Shown one piece after another: positions 17,345 to 25,792 of a stretch of DNA of 64,000 nt. Source of the DNA: Mesorhizobium koreense (GTDB lineage Bacteria > Pseudomonadota > Alphaproteobacteria > Rhizobiales > Rhizobiaceae); contig NZ_CP134228.1 of assembly GCF_031656215.1 (NCBI RefSeq), positions 2,623,001 to 2,687,000 on the forward strand. Reading direction: 5' to 3'. A program made the translations under genes and the position numbers. Numbering within the stretch: position 1 is the stretch's first letter; every line of letters starts with the position of its first letter. Under the pieces are notes generated by a model that searched no databases, was not told where the DNA came from, and saw only the letters and a program-made list of their open reading frames with translations.

Positions 17345-18637
17345 TCAGGCGCGCTTCAGGATGTCCTTCGCCCTTTGCATGAAATCCCTGGCTCCGTCTT
17401 CGACGCTCAGCCGTCCAAAGGAGACTTTCTGGTAGGCAGGGTAGAGCAGTTGCTGGATCTCACCGGCGCCTTTCGGCGGCGGTGGCGGCAGCGGGCCGAC
17501 ATGTTTCGCCAGCAGGGTCAGGTAGCGGGTCATGCGCTGCTCGACCTCGGTCAAGCTGGGCTCGACATGCTTCAGCACTTCCGAATCCGCCGGCACGCCG
17601 CGCTCGATCTGCAGGATGTCCCCGGCATCCACGTCGGTGACCATGAAATTGAGGAACTTCGCGGCCTCTTCCGGCTGGGACGACGAAGCCGACTGGGAGA
17701 TGAACATGGACGGCTTCATGTACTGACCCGGGCGGTTGCCCTCCTGGTTGGGCAGCGTCGTCAGGTCCACCTGATCCTTCATCAGCTTCTGGATGGCGAC
17801 GAGCTGGTTGGAGTTGGTGAAATCGGTGATCGCCTTGCCCAGCACGAGCATGGTCTTTTCGAGCGCGCCGGTCGTGTCCTGCGCCTGTACGTCCGGCGGC
17901 GGGGTCAGGCCGTCCTTCTGCATCTGCGTCATGATGGTCCAGAAGGCGACCAGATCGTCTAACTCAAAGCCGAGCTGTCCGTCTTTTGTGTATAGTTCCT
18001 TGCCGCGCTGGCGGACGAACATCTCCAGCCAGGATTCGTTGTCGCCCTTGTTGGCGGTGAAGTGCACGCCGTCCGGCAAGTGCGGCTGCACGTCCTTGGC
18101 CAACTTGATGAAATCGTCGAAAGTCCAGGCGAGCGGATCGGGCAGCCCGATTTTGAGCTTCTGGTATTGGGTCTTGTTGTAGACGAGCGCGACGGAATTG
18201 CCGCCCATGGACAACCCATAGAGTTTTCCGCCGATCTTGCCGCTCTCAAGCTGGTTCTTGTCGAAATGATCGAGCTTCAGCTCCTTGCCGACCATCGGCG
18301 TCAGGTCGGCGAGTTGGCCGCGACGCGCCCATTCGAAAATGTAGCGATAGTCCATCTGGATGACGTCGGGGAGGTTGCGTCCGGCCGCCTGGGTGGCAAG
18401 CTTCGGCCAGTAGTCTGCCCAGGCATAGCTCTCACGATCGACCGAAATATCGGGATGCTTCTTGTGATAGAGGTCGACCGTTGCGTTGGTGCGCTTGTCG
18501 CGGTCGGGATTGCCCCACCAGATATAACGCAGCCTGGTCTCGGCAAAGGCCGGCCCGGCCCCACCGGCCAATGCGCTGGCCGCAGCGCCAGCGGCAACCA
18601 GCCGCCCGAAGTCACGACGTGACAAAGCTTTCATCAT
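17345..18637 (-). CDS. Extracellular sugar-binding protein, Tat-exported
   Basis: A 430-residue periplasmic binding protein of the CUT1 (family 1) type that captures the substrate for the two permeases downstream. The N-terminus carries a twin-arginine signal (LSRRDFGRLVAAGAAAS) followed by a cleavage site near AFA-E at about 32, so it is exported folded. The mature part has the family pattern TNATVDLYHKKHPDISV and MDYRYIFEWARRGQLADLTP. It is the first gene of the operon; a TAACCnnnnGGTTA operator lies about 75 nt upstream of the ATG, placing the operon under the TetR regulator of this locus. The ligand is not identifiable from sequence. Confidence 0.92.
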   Translation of the reverse strand: MMKALSRRDFGRLVAAGAAASALAGGAGPAFAETRLRYIWWGNPDRDKRTNATVDLYHKKHPDISVDRESYAWADYWPKLATQAAGRNLPDVIQMDYRYIFEWARRGQLADLTPMVGKELKLDHFDKNQLESGKIGGKLYGLSMGGNSVALVYNKTQYQKLKIGLPDPLAWTFDDFIKLAKDVQPHLPDGVHFTANKGDNESWLEMFVRQRGKELYTKDGQLGFELDDLVAFWTIMTQMQKDGLTPPPDVQAQDTTGALEKTMLVLGKAITDFTNSNQLVAIQKLMKDQVDLTTLPNQEGNRPGQYMKPSMFISQSASSSQPEEAAKFLNFMVTDVDAGDILQIERGVPADSEVLKHVEPSLTEVEQRMTRYLTLLAKHVGPLPPPPPKGAGEIQQLLYPAYQKVSFGRLSVEDGARDFMQRAKDILKRA

Positions 18638-18710
18638 TTCCTCCCTGTATCCGGGTTCGTCCCGGTTCGTGCAGTCGCCCAGCCTCCCGCTCGCATCCCC
18701 CGCCCGGAGA

Positions 18711-18726
18711 GTAACCTAGCGGTTAC
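18711..18726. promoter_or_regulatory. TetR-type operator, copy 1
   Basis: The 16-bp palindrome GTAACCTAGCGGTTAC sits about 75 nt upstream of the Tat-exported binding protein. Its half-sites match the four other copies of TAACCnnnnGGTTA in the window; only the central four bases differ (TAGC here). It probably controls the six-gene sugar operon. Confidence 0.75.
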
Positions 18727-18765
18727 TTTCAGACAACTGGATCGAAGGGCGAGCTTCGCCTGGAA

Positions 18766-20004
18766 TTATGCTTCGCCTCCGAGGAGAGGCATCACCTTGA
18801 CCGGCGCGCCCGAACGTACGCTGTCCACCGCAGCTACTCCGCACAGCACCGAGACCGCGCCGGCGCGCGCCCCTGCGCGCTGGCCGAGCGGATCGGCCAT
18901 ATCGGGGACGAAGAGCATCCGTTGCAGGGCCGGATCGCCGCCGAAATGGCCGCCGGGCTGGTGCGGCACGCGGATGCGTTCGGCCGGGCCAAAATTCCTG
19001 AGCACGAGAATCTCGTCCTCCGCTGGCGTTTCCCACGCCTGCCGCTCGTATTGCCTGATCTGGACGCGCCCCTTCTTGCCGTTGAAGGCGAGATGGTAGC
19101 CCTCGATCGGCAAGAAGGTGTTGAGCGAATAGGAGACCTGGACGCCGTTTTGATAGAGGATCGCGGCGGTCATCGTGTCGAATATGTCGATCTCCTCGCG
19201 GAAAACACAGGCGTCGCGGACATAGCCGTCCTCGCGCGAGGGGTCTTCGTAGAGCGTTTCGAGCCATGGATGGCGCGCGAGATCGAAGAAGAAGTCGCAT
19301 TCGTCGGCATGGGGACAGAGCTTGCACCGAGGGCCGCGGAAGGGCCCGGCGCGGCCGTAACGGCGAAGCGCGCCGCGCGCGAAGACCTCTTCGGGATCGG
19401 CGCCCAGATACCAGTTCAAAAGGTCGAAATGGTGCGTCGCCTTGTGGACGAAGAGGCTGCCTGAATGTGCAATGAAGGCGTGCCAGCGGCGGAAATAGTC
19501 GGCGCCGTGCTGCACGTCGAGATACCAGTGGAAATCCACCGAGACGATCTCTCCGATGATGCCCGACAGGAGCACCTCCTTGATTGCCCGTGCTGTCGGC
19601 GAGAAACGATAGTTGAAGCCGACGTCGACGCGGCGCCCCGTGCGTCGTTCGGCAGCGAGGATGGTCCGGCACATCTCGGCCGTGGTCGTCATCGGTTTTT
19701 CGGTGAGGACGTCCACTCCGGCTTCAAGCGCGGTCACGATCATCCTGGCATGCGTATCGTCTGGAGTGCAGACGATCAGCGTGTCCGGCCGGGTCTCGGT
19801 CAGCATGGCACTGCAATCCGCGAAGGCGGGGACATGGACGCCGATCGCGGCGCGGGCGCGCTCGAGTCGCATGGGGTTGCTATCGGAGAGGCCGACCAGT
19901 TCGACCCATTCGCCGCAGGTTGCGAGCAATTCCTTGCCCCAGGTTCCAGCGCCCCGGAACCCGGTACCAACGAGAGCCACACGACGTTTCGTCACCGCTG
20001 CCAT
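18766..20004 (-). CDS. Gfo/Idh/MocA family oxidoreductase with cysteine-rich insertion
   Basis: A 412-residue oxidoreductase, longer than its neighbours. Rossmann motif VALVGTGFRGAGTWG near residue 8, TEKPMTTTAEM near 97, and VHKATHHFDLLNWYLG near 183 with the active-site histidines. After this comes an insertion CKLCPHADEC near 223 plus another cysteine about 40 residues later, which could bind a metal; such Cys clusters occur in some family members. Translation starts at an ATG behind a near-perfect AAGGAGGTGAT ribosome-binding site; a GTG directly before it is less likely. It is the last gene of the operon that begins with another Gfo gene and DUF993. Confidence 0.9.
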   Translation of the reverse strand: MAAVTKRRVALVGTGFRGAGTWGKELLATCGEWVELVGLSDSNPMRLERARAAIGVHVPAFADCSAMLTETRPDTLIVCTPDDTHARMIVTALEAGVDVLTEKPMTTTAEMCRTILAAERRTGRRVDVGFNYRFSPTARAIKEVLLSGIIGEIVSVDFHWYLDVQHGADYFRRWHAFIAHSGSLFVHKATHHFDLLNWYLGADPEEVFARGALRRYGRAGPFRGPRCKLCPHADECDFFFDLARHPWLETLYEDPSREDGYVRDACVFREEIDIFDTMTAAILYQNGVQVSYSLNTFLPIEGYHLAFNGKKGRVQIRQYERQAWETPAEDEILVLRNFGPAERIRVPHQPGGHFGGDPALQRMLFVPDMADPLGQRAGARAGAVSVLCGVAAVDSVRSGAPVKVMPLLGGEA

Positions 20005-20117
20005 CACATCACCTCCTTCCGCCGGCGATGCATGCGACCCCTACGGGCGCGCTCCTCCTCGCCGGCTCAGTACACGCTGCCGAACCGCTCGACGCAAGTT
20101 GCAAGCACTTCCTCTCC

Positions 20118-20207
20118 TCACTGCTTCCACCAGTTCTCGGCCGAGAAGATCTCGATCCATTGCTGGCGAATGGTTGCGAGGTTGTTGGAAAGTCCTTCGA
20201 CGGGCAT
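20118..20207 (-). pseudogene. 29-codon ORF, possible remnant of a sugar isomerase gene
   Basis: A short reading frame (MPVEGLSNNLATIRQQW, ending ENWWKQ) begins 9 nt after the DUF993 stop and ends 110 nt before the next Gfo gene. Its amino-acid composition looks like real protein, but it has no ribosome-binding site and no recognisable domain. Operons of this type often carry a sugar phosphate isomerase/epimerase at this place; I infer it may be the C-terminal remnant of such a gene, or simply a small gene of unknown function. Confidence 0.35.
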
Positions 20208-20216
20208 GACGGGTTC

Positions 20217-21404
20217 TCAGCCGAGCCCGCCGACGGCGAGGACCTTGCGCATGCGGTCGGCGGCGAGATCGGGGTCGCGCAGCACACGCGCTTCGTCGGC
20301 GAGGCGGAAGAGCTCGGCCAGATGAATGAGCGAGCGGGCGCCCTGCTGGCCGCCGACCATGAAGAAATGATCTTGCAGGCCGTTCAGATAAGCAAGGAAG
20401 ACCACGCCCGTCTTGTAGAAGCGGGTGGGGGCCTTGAAGATGTGGCGGGACAGCGGCACCGTGGGCGCGAGAGTGTCGTGGAACCCGGCCTCGTCGCCTT
20501 CGGCAAGCCGCGTGAGGCCGACGGACGCGGCCGGCGCGATCGCATCGAATATGCCGAGCAGCGCGTCGGAATGGCCTTCGTCATCGCCGGCGATCAATTC
20601 GGCATAGTTGAAGTCGTCGCCCGTATACATGCGAACGGCCGCCGTCGCGTTGTGCTTGGCCATGCGGCGCCGAAGCGCCACCTCCTTCTCCTTCGAGAGC
20701 AGCGAGACCTTTATGCCGTCCACCTTGTCGGCGTTTCCGGCAATGATGCCGAAGCAGATGTCCATTGCCGCCATGTGGTCGGCGCTGCCCCAGTAGCCGG
20801 AGAGGGCGGGGTCGAACATTTCGCCCAGCCAATGGATGATCACCGGCTCCTTCGTCTGGGAAAGGATGCGGTCATAGACCCGGACATAGTCCTCCGGCCC
20901 CTTGGCGGCGGCGGCGAGCGCCCGACTGGCCATCAGGATGATGCGGCCGCCAAGGCCTTCGACGGCCTCGATCTGCTCCTCATAGGCACGGATCACGTCG
21001 TCGATCGTGACATCCGGACCGGGCGCAAGGTGATCGGTGCCTGCACCACAGGCGACAAGTGCGCCGGGCCGACCTTTCGCGGCGTCGAGCGATCGCCGGA
21101 TAAGTTCGCGCGCCTCCGGCCAGCCGAGGCCCATACCGCGTTGCGCGGTGTCCATCGCCTCCGCGACGCCGAGGCCGAGGTCCCAGAGATATTCGCGGAA
21201 GGCGATCGTCCGCTCCCAGTCGATCGAGGCGTCGAGCCACGGATCATTGTCGGCAAAAGGGTCCGCGACCACATGGGCGGCCGCATAGGCGACGCGGTTG
21301 AAGGACGGCGGATTGCCGTTCGCCTTAGGCGAGGGAAGGGGGGCGTTGCGGACCGCGTAGCGCTCGATCCGCCCGCCCTTTGCCGGAAGCTCGACCGTTG
21401 TCAT
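20217..21404 (-). CDS. DUF993 family protein (dihydrodipicolinate-synthase-like)
   Basis: A 395-residue protein of DUF993, a family related to the dihydrodipicolinate synthase TIM-barrel aldolases/lyases. Recognisable stretches are FADNDPWLDASIDWE near residue 52, GMGLGWPEARELIRRSLDAA, and VDGIKVSLLSKEKE near 217 with a lysine where DapA-type enzymes form the Schiff base. It is probably a lyase or aldolase acting on an oxidised sugar made by the Gfo enzymes on both sides (inference; no member is known to me to be characterised). The ATG overlaps the stop of the upstream Gfo gene by 4 nt. Confidence 0.85.
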   Translation of the reverse strand: MTTVELPAKGGRIERYAVRNAPLPSPKANGNPPSFNRVAYAAAHVVADPFADNDPWLDASIDWERTIAFREYLWDLGLGVAEAMDTAQRGMGLGWPEARELIRRSLDAAKGRPGALVACGAGTDHLAPGPDVTIDDVIRAYEEQIEAVEGLGGRIILMASRALAAAAKGPEDYVRVYDRILSQTKEPVIIHWLGEMFDPALSGYWGSADHMAAMDICFGIIAGNADKVDGIKVSLLSKEKEVALRRRMAKHNATAAVRMYTGDDFNYAELIAGDDEGHSDALLGIFDAIAPAASVGLTRLAEGDEAGFHDTLAPTVPLSRHIFKAPTRFYKTGVVFLAYLNGLQDHFFMVGGQQGARSLIHLAELFRLADEARVLRDPDLAADRMRKVLAVGGLG

Positions 21405-22579
21405 CACGCCGCCTTGGAGTTGGATGCGCTCTCGGCGAGGTCGGGCACGTCGATCCAGCGCCGTTCCGCCCAACTCTTCAGGCCGAGTTCGGCGAGTTGC
21501 ACGCCCTTTGCGCCTTCCATCAGGTCACGTGTCCATGGCGTGCCAGCTATGACATGGCGGATGAACTCCTCCCACTGGACCTTGAAGCCGTTGTCGTAGG
21601 CCTGGTTGTCCGGCACGTCTTCCCATTGATTGTTGAATACCGTGGTCTGCGGCACGTCCGGGTTCCACACCGGGCGCGGCGTGTTGACCCTGTGCTGGGT
21701 CGCGCAGCGCGTCAGCCCGGCGACCGCGGAGCCCAGCGTACCGTCCACCTGGAAGGTGACCAGGTCGTCGCGCTTGACGCGCACGCACCACGACGAATTG
21801 ATGTGGGCAACGATGCCCCCTTCGAGCTGGAAGGTGGCATAGGCGGAATCGTCCGCGTCCGCACTATAGACGTGGCCGTGCTCGTCGACCCGCTCGGGAA
21901 TGTGGTTGGCCCCCAGGCAGCTCACCGCCTGCACCTTGCCGAAGAGATTGTCGAGCACGTAGCGCCAGTGGCAGAGCATGTCGAGGATGATGCCGCCGCC
22001 CTCGGCCTTGCGATAGTTCCAGCTCGGGCGTTGCGCCTGTTGCCAGTCTCCTTCGAATACCCAATAGCCGAACTCGCCGCGCACCGACAATATCCGGCCG
22101 AAGAAGCCGGAATCGCGCAGCATCGCGAGTTTGCGCAGCCCGGGCAGGTAGAGTTTGTCCTGCACGACGCCGCTCTTTACGCCGCGCGCCCTGGCGAGCC
22201 GCGCGACGGCGAGGGCATCGCCAAGCGTTTCGGCGATCGGCTTTTCGCAATAGATGTGCTTGCCGGCGTCGATCGCCTGCCTGAGCAGGTCGGCGCGCAT
22301 CTGTGTCGACCCCGCATCGAAGAAGATCGTGTCGTCCGGATCGGCGAGCGCGGAGGCCAGGTCCGTCGACACCCTGCTCAGGCCGTGGCGGTTCGCGACC
22401 TCGGCGAGCTTGTCGGCATTGCGACCGACCAGGATCGGATCCGGCATCATCCGGTCGCCGTTCGGCAGAGTAACGCCGCCCTGCTCGCGGATCGCCAGGA
22501 TGGAGCGGACAAGATGCTGGTTGTAGCCCATGCGTCCGGTGACGCCATGCATGATCAAGCCGAGGCGGTGGGTCGCCAT
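21404..22579 (-). CDS. Gfo/Idh/MocA family oxidoreductase
   Basis: A 391-residue family member starting MATHRLGLIMHGVTGRMG, a variant Rossmann loop, with CEKPIAETLGDAL near residue 105 and GGIILDMLCHWRYVLDNLFG near 190 carrying the active-site Asp and His. The ATG lies 11 nt after a GGAGGAG ribosome-binding site; a TTG 9 nt upstream is too close to that site. It heads the second operon (with DUF993 and another Gfo gene), and a TAACCnnnnGGTTA operator lies 50 nt upstream of its ATG, so it should be repressed by the adjacent TetR protein. Confidence 0.9.
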   Translation of the reverse strand: MATHRLGLIMHGVTGRMGYNQHLVRSILAIREQGGVTLPNGDRMMPDPILVGRNADKLAEVANRHGLSRVSTDLASALADPDDTIFFDAGSTQMRADLLRQAIDAGKHIYCEKPIAETLGDALAVARLARARGVKSGVVQDKLYLPGLRKLAMLRDSGFFGRILSVRGEFGYWVFEGDWQQAQRPSWNYRKAEGGGIILDMLCHWRYVLDNLFGKVQAVSCLGANHIPERVDEHGHVYSADADDSAYATFQLEGGIVAHINSSWCVRVKRDDLVTFQVDGTLGSAVAGLTRCATQHRVNTPRPVWNPDVPQTTVFNNQWEDVPDNQAYDNGFKVQWEEFIRHVIAGTPWTRDLMEGAKGVQLAELGLKSWAERRWIDVPDLAESASNSKAA

Positions 22580-22628
22580 GACGTTCAAATCTCCTCCGAT
22601 CGAGCTCGGGATATCCCGTCTATAGATA

Positions 22629-22642
22629 TAACCATCTGGTTA
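22629..22642. promoter_or_regulatory. TetR-type operator, copy 2
   Basis: TAACCATCTGGTTA lies in the gap between tetR and the Gfo-DUF993 operon, 50 nt before the Gfo start. The same 14 bases occur exactly at copy 5 in front of the transporter at 35979. Position near the promoter fits repression. Confidence 0.8.
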
Positions 22643-22722
22643 CTAAGACATCACGGATACACCTCTCGCGTCAAGAGCATGGCGTCGGGCGGCAATCCGT
22701 TTGCTGCTGGTAAAGCCCGGCT

Positions 22723-23484
22723 TCAGGGCCTGAGATAAGAGAGAATCACATCGACCATATGCTCTCCCCAATCGTGCAGCTCTGTGTCTTCTGCCAAGTC
22801 GCGCCTGAAGATCGTCGACAGTGTCCAGCGGTTCGACAGATAGAAGAATCCGAGGCAGGCGATGCTGATATAGACCTTGACGGGATCGGCGCCGCTCCGG
22901 AATTGCCCGGCGGCCTCGCCGCGCTGAAGAAGTTTGGAAATTTCCGCCACCAACGGCGAATGCAGGCCGAAGATGCGAGCCGAGCGTTGCAGATATTTTG
23001 CCTTGTGAAGGTTTTCAGTGGCGAGCAGGCTCGGGAATTCGGGATGGTCGAGTATATACTGCCAGGTAAAAAGAATGAGCTCGCGCATGCCCTCGGTCGG
23101 GTCGCGGTCCGCAAGATGAAGGCGGGTTTCCGCCGAACGGATCGATATGTAGGCGCCCTCGAGCACAGCTAGGTAGAGCGCGTCCTTGCCGCCGAAATAG
23201 TGGTAGAGCATGCGCTTGTTGATCTTGGCCCGCGCCGCGATACGATTGATGCGCGCGCCGCCAAAACCCTTCTCGGTGAATTCCTTTATGGCCGCATCCA
23301 GGATTGCCGCGCTGGTGCGCTGGGGGTCGCGAGTCGCGCGCACTTTCTTTGCATCCGTGCCGGCCTTGCCGGAAGCCTTTGGGGCGACGGACGGGTCCTT
23401 CTTTCCAGCGCGCGCGGCTGAAACCTTCGCAGATTTGTTCTTTTGTGCGTTCCGCGGCAGCGCCGAGCGGCCAAAATCGCTCAT
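22723..23484 (-). CDS. TetR family transcriptional regulator
   Basis: A 253-residue repressor. The first 50 residues are an unusual Lys/Ala/Ser-rich basic extension. The helix-turn-helix follows near residues 58-105 (AILDAAIKEFTEKGFGG, INRIAARAKINKRMLYHYFGGKDALY), then a helical ligand-binding domain typical of the TetR_C group. I chose the ATG giving MSDFGRSALP, behind AAAGGG; another ATG lies 30 nt upstream. A palindrome shared with four other sites lies about 140 nt upstream of its start, suggesting autoregulation. It sits directly upstream of the Gfo-DUF993 operon and is the obvious candidate to bind TAACCnnnnGGTTA. Confidence 0.9.
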   Translation of the reverse strand: MSDFGRSALPRNAQKNKSAKVSAARAGKKDPSVAPKASGKAGTDAKKVRATRDPQRTSAAILDAAIKEFTEKGFGGARINRIAARAKINKRMLYHYFGGKDALYLAVLEGAYISIRSAETRLHLADRDPTEGMRELILFTWQYILDHPEFPSLLATENLHKAKYLQRSARIFGLHSPLVAEISKLLQRGEAAGQFRSGADPVKVYISIACLGFFYLSNRWTLSTIFRRDLAEDTELHDWGEHMVDVILSYLRP

Positions 23485-23625
23485 GAATTCGCCCTTTGCT
23501 GTGGCCAGGCGCATTGCCGCCGTGTGCCCGTCCGATCAACTATAACCATCCGCCGCGCAATCACCACGGCACGCCGCAAGACGTCCAAGGCGGTCCTGGC
23601 AGCCCGTTAGATCCCATATAGCATG

Positions 23626-23639
23626 TAACCAGATGGTTA
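23626..23639. promoter_or_regulatory. TetR-type operator, copy 3
   Basis: TAACCAGATGGTTA lies about 140 nt upstream of tetR, within a 287-nt gap that holds no gene. It is the reverse-complement form of copies 2 and 5. A further half-site (ATAACCATC) is seen closer to tetR, near 23541. It probably mediates autoregulation. Confidence 0.75.
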
Positions 23640-23771
23640 TTATAGCCTTGCTCCAACTTGAAGCTCGACAACGCCGTGACAAATGCGGTTCGATCGAAAG
23701 GTTTTTAGCGTGACGCCGGGACTTGAGCGGCTGACATGAACACCCGTCCGTCGTTGATAAGCGCCAGGGTT

Positions 23772-24422
23772 TCATGCTCTGGAGCGCCCGGCCAGCAATT
23801 CCTGCACTTCCACGAGCCGCTTCAGAACCGTTCGCCGATCCACATCCTTGTTTTGCCAGCATATCCCTACGACCAGTGCGCCATGGCCTGGCTCAAATGC
23901 GCTTTCACGTAACGGTACAACCAGGAATTCCACGGCAGTCCTGGCGATATCGTAGCGTTCCGTGGAAAAACTGCGCAGGCTCGTTGCCCCGCTCGCCTGG
24001 TCGAAGTCCGCGCGCTCGGCAACGTGGAAGCTCTGGAAAGGAGCAAAGCCGACGCCGCCCGAATTGAAGCCAAGAAGGAATGTACCGATCTGGAGTTCCG
24101 CCCGCAGGCTTCCGGCGAAGGCGGTCTCCCCGGTCTGGTCGCGCAGATAGCGGATGACTGGCGGCAATCGCTGGGCAGCAAAATCATAACCGAGTGCGGT
24201 GAGCGCAACCTGTTGCGGCACGGCGCCAATCAGGAAAAAACCCTCCTCGTCGCGTGCAAGCCAGGAAAGCCGTTCCATCTCGTTCACCGCCTGATAGGCC
24301 GAACTCATCGGCAGGCCGAGGTCCCTGGCGATGTCGTAGGCGGTGCAGACCGGCTTTTTCGCCACGACAACAAGAATGTCGAGGAGGCGGCGCACCGCGT
24401 CGGTATAGGGGGAGGGGGTCAT
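23772..24422 (-). CDS. IclR-type transcriptional regulator (HTH plus short effector domain)
   Basis: A 216-residue regulator. The N-terminal winged helix resembles IclR proteins (VRRLLDILVVVAKKPVCTAYDIARDLGLPMSSAYQAVNEMERLSWL, residues 10-56 in shortened form here as separate helices). The remaining 150 residues resemble a reduced IclR effector domain but match no strict pattern I can name. The ATG overlaps the stop of the larger regulator upstream by 4 nt, so both are co-translated and may act together on the catabolic operon on the other strand. Three GAATATTC repeats lie upstream of the pair. It ends 133 nt before the nearest TetR operator. Confidence 0.72.
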   Translation of the reverse strand: MTPSPYTDAVRRLLDILVVVAKKPVCTAYDIARDLGLPMSSAYQAVNEMERLSWLARDEEGFFLIGAVPQQVALTALGYDFAAQRLPPVIRYLRDQTGETAFAGSLRAELQIGTFLLGFNSGGVGFAPFQSFHVAERADFDQASGATSLRSFSTERYDIARTAVEFLVVPLRESAFEPGHGALVVGICWQNKDVDRRTVLKRLVEVQELLAGRSRA

Positions 24423-25741
24423 GGCTCGCGCGCGGCCCTGCTCGCCCGCCAGCCACGCAGGCGCCCCGAGGCGTGAACATGGTCGTCCGCGCGATTCCAG
24501 TAGACCTTCTTCTCGGCATGGATATCCGCCCGCACTGATTTCGTCTCATGCCCGCGGGTGACGATGATCTCGGAATTCGCCTCTACGACCCGCGGCACCT
24601 GGCGGCCGAACAGTGTGTCGAGCGCCACCTGGAAGCTGATCGCTCCCATCGCCGGCGGATAGTCCAGACCGCAAAGCGGTACCTTATCTGTCGCTGCGAT
24701 CTTGTACATCAGGTTCATTTCGCCTCCGGTGTGCGGCGGGATCGTGCCGCGACGGAAGCCATGATCGCGGAAAGCGTTGAGGGACCCGATCCCCTGCAGG
24801 CCGGAATCGCACCAGACGCCGTCAGGAACGAAACCTGACGACAGGTATCCGGTCATGAGAGCGTAGCCACGCTCCGCCAGCCAATCGGTAAAGTGAATGT
24901 CGACGATCTCGATTCCGGGAAACGCGACGAAGACCTGCCGCGCGGCACGGAGCCGGATCGAACAGGGGCTCGCATTCTCCATGCCGCAGAGCAGGACGAT
25001 CCGCCCATGCCCCTTGAGATGTTCAGCCATCCACAACGCGCTGACACGTCCGACAGTCTCGTCGGAGGCGGTCACGAAGGAGACGAGGTGACGGCCGTCG
25101 CCGCACATCCGGTCGACGCCCACCACCGGAACGTCCTGCTGCGCCAGTTGCCGCACTTTCTCTTCAAGCGCATCGTGGCGTTCGACCGCGGCGCTCAGGA
25201 TACAGATATCCGCTCCGGCCTTCTGCATCTCGGAAAGCTGCATCACCTGCCGCACGGGATCGTTGCGGGCATCGCTGACAATCAGTTTCGCGACGACCTC
25301 GGCGTGACGCTGTGCGGCCGCCCGCAGGCTGCTCTCCATTGCCAGGCGCCAGGGATGCGTGGTCGCGGCATTGGCGAAGCCGATGATGAAAGGAGGGTTT
25401 TTCCGGTAGCGCTCGGTGGATACCAGTTCGAGCAGATTGCTTTCGAAATGCGACTTGCGCGGAGTAGAGCCTGGCTGCCGGAGCTTAGGGCCCCCGAAGG
25501 ATTCGCGCAAAGGCATGTTGGCCTTGAGCGGCGCATAGAGGAGTTCAGCCGCCGACCGGCCAAGGGCGACGAACCCGCGCGCCTCGCGTTTCAGAAGGCC
25601 CTCGGTCGTCATGTCGCTGATGAGCTTGTAGCCGGAGGACTTCGGAATCCCTGCGCGCGAAAGCAGGTCGTCGATCCGCATGTTTGGTTCATGCGGATCG
25701 AAACTGGCCAGGACAGCGCTGACGCGGGCAAAGCTCTTCAC
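24419..25741 (-). CDS. Regulator fusing IclR-type HTH to a periplasmic-binding-type sensor
   Basis: A 440-residue protein. Residues 1-60 form an IclR-like helix-turn-helix (RIDDLLSRAGIPKSSGYKLI). Residues about 115-405 form a ribose-binding-protein-like domain: PPFIIGFANAATTHPWR, GADICILSAAVE, VPVVGVDRM, GRIVLLCGMENASPCS, GVWCDSGLQGIGSLNAF. No signal peptide is present, so the sensor is cytoplasmic, as in LacI proteins, but LacI carries a different DNA-binding domain. The likely ligand is the substrate of the ribose-type importer encoded divergently, whose binding protein has the same fold. Its upstream region carries three GAATATTC repeats. It is co-translated with a second IclR-type protein. 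Confidence 0.8.
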   Translation of the reverse strand: MKSFARVSAVLASFDPHEPNMRIDDLLSRAGIPKSSGYKLISDMTTEGLLKREARGFVALGRSAAELLYAPLKANMPLRESFGGPKLRQPGSTPRKSHFESNLLELVSTERYRKNPPFIIGFANAATTHPWRLAMESSLRAAAQRHAEVVAKLIVSDARNDPVRQVMQLSEMQKAGADICILSAAVERHDALEEKVRQLAQQDVPVVGVDRMCGDGRHLVSFVTASDETVGRVSALWMAEHLKGHGRIVLLCGMENASPCSIRLRAARQVFVAFPGIEIVDIHFTDWLAERGYALMTGYLSSGFVPDGVWCDSGLQGIGSLNAFRDHGFRRGTIPPHTGGEMNLMYKIAATDKVPLCGLDYPPAMGAISFQVALDTLFGRQVPRVVEANSEIIVTRGHETKSVRADIHAEKKVYWNRADDHVHASGRLRGWRASRAAREP

Positions 25742-25792
25742 TGGAACCCTCCGCCGGAACTGGGCGCCTGACCTGAATAGTCTCTTCTGCTG

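Noticed and set aside
23541-23552. ATAACCATC near tetR as a sixth operator
   Set aside because: Only one half-site matches; the second half is absent, so I mention it as a half-site and do not count it.
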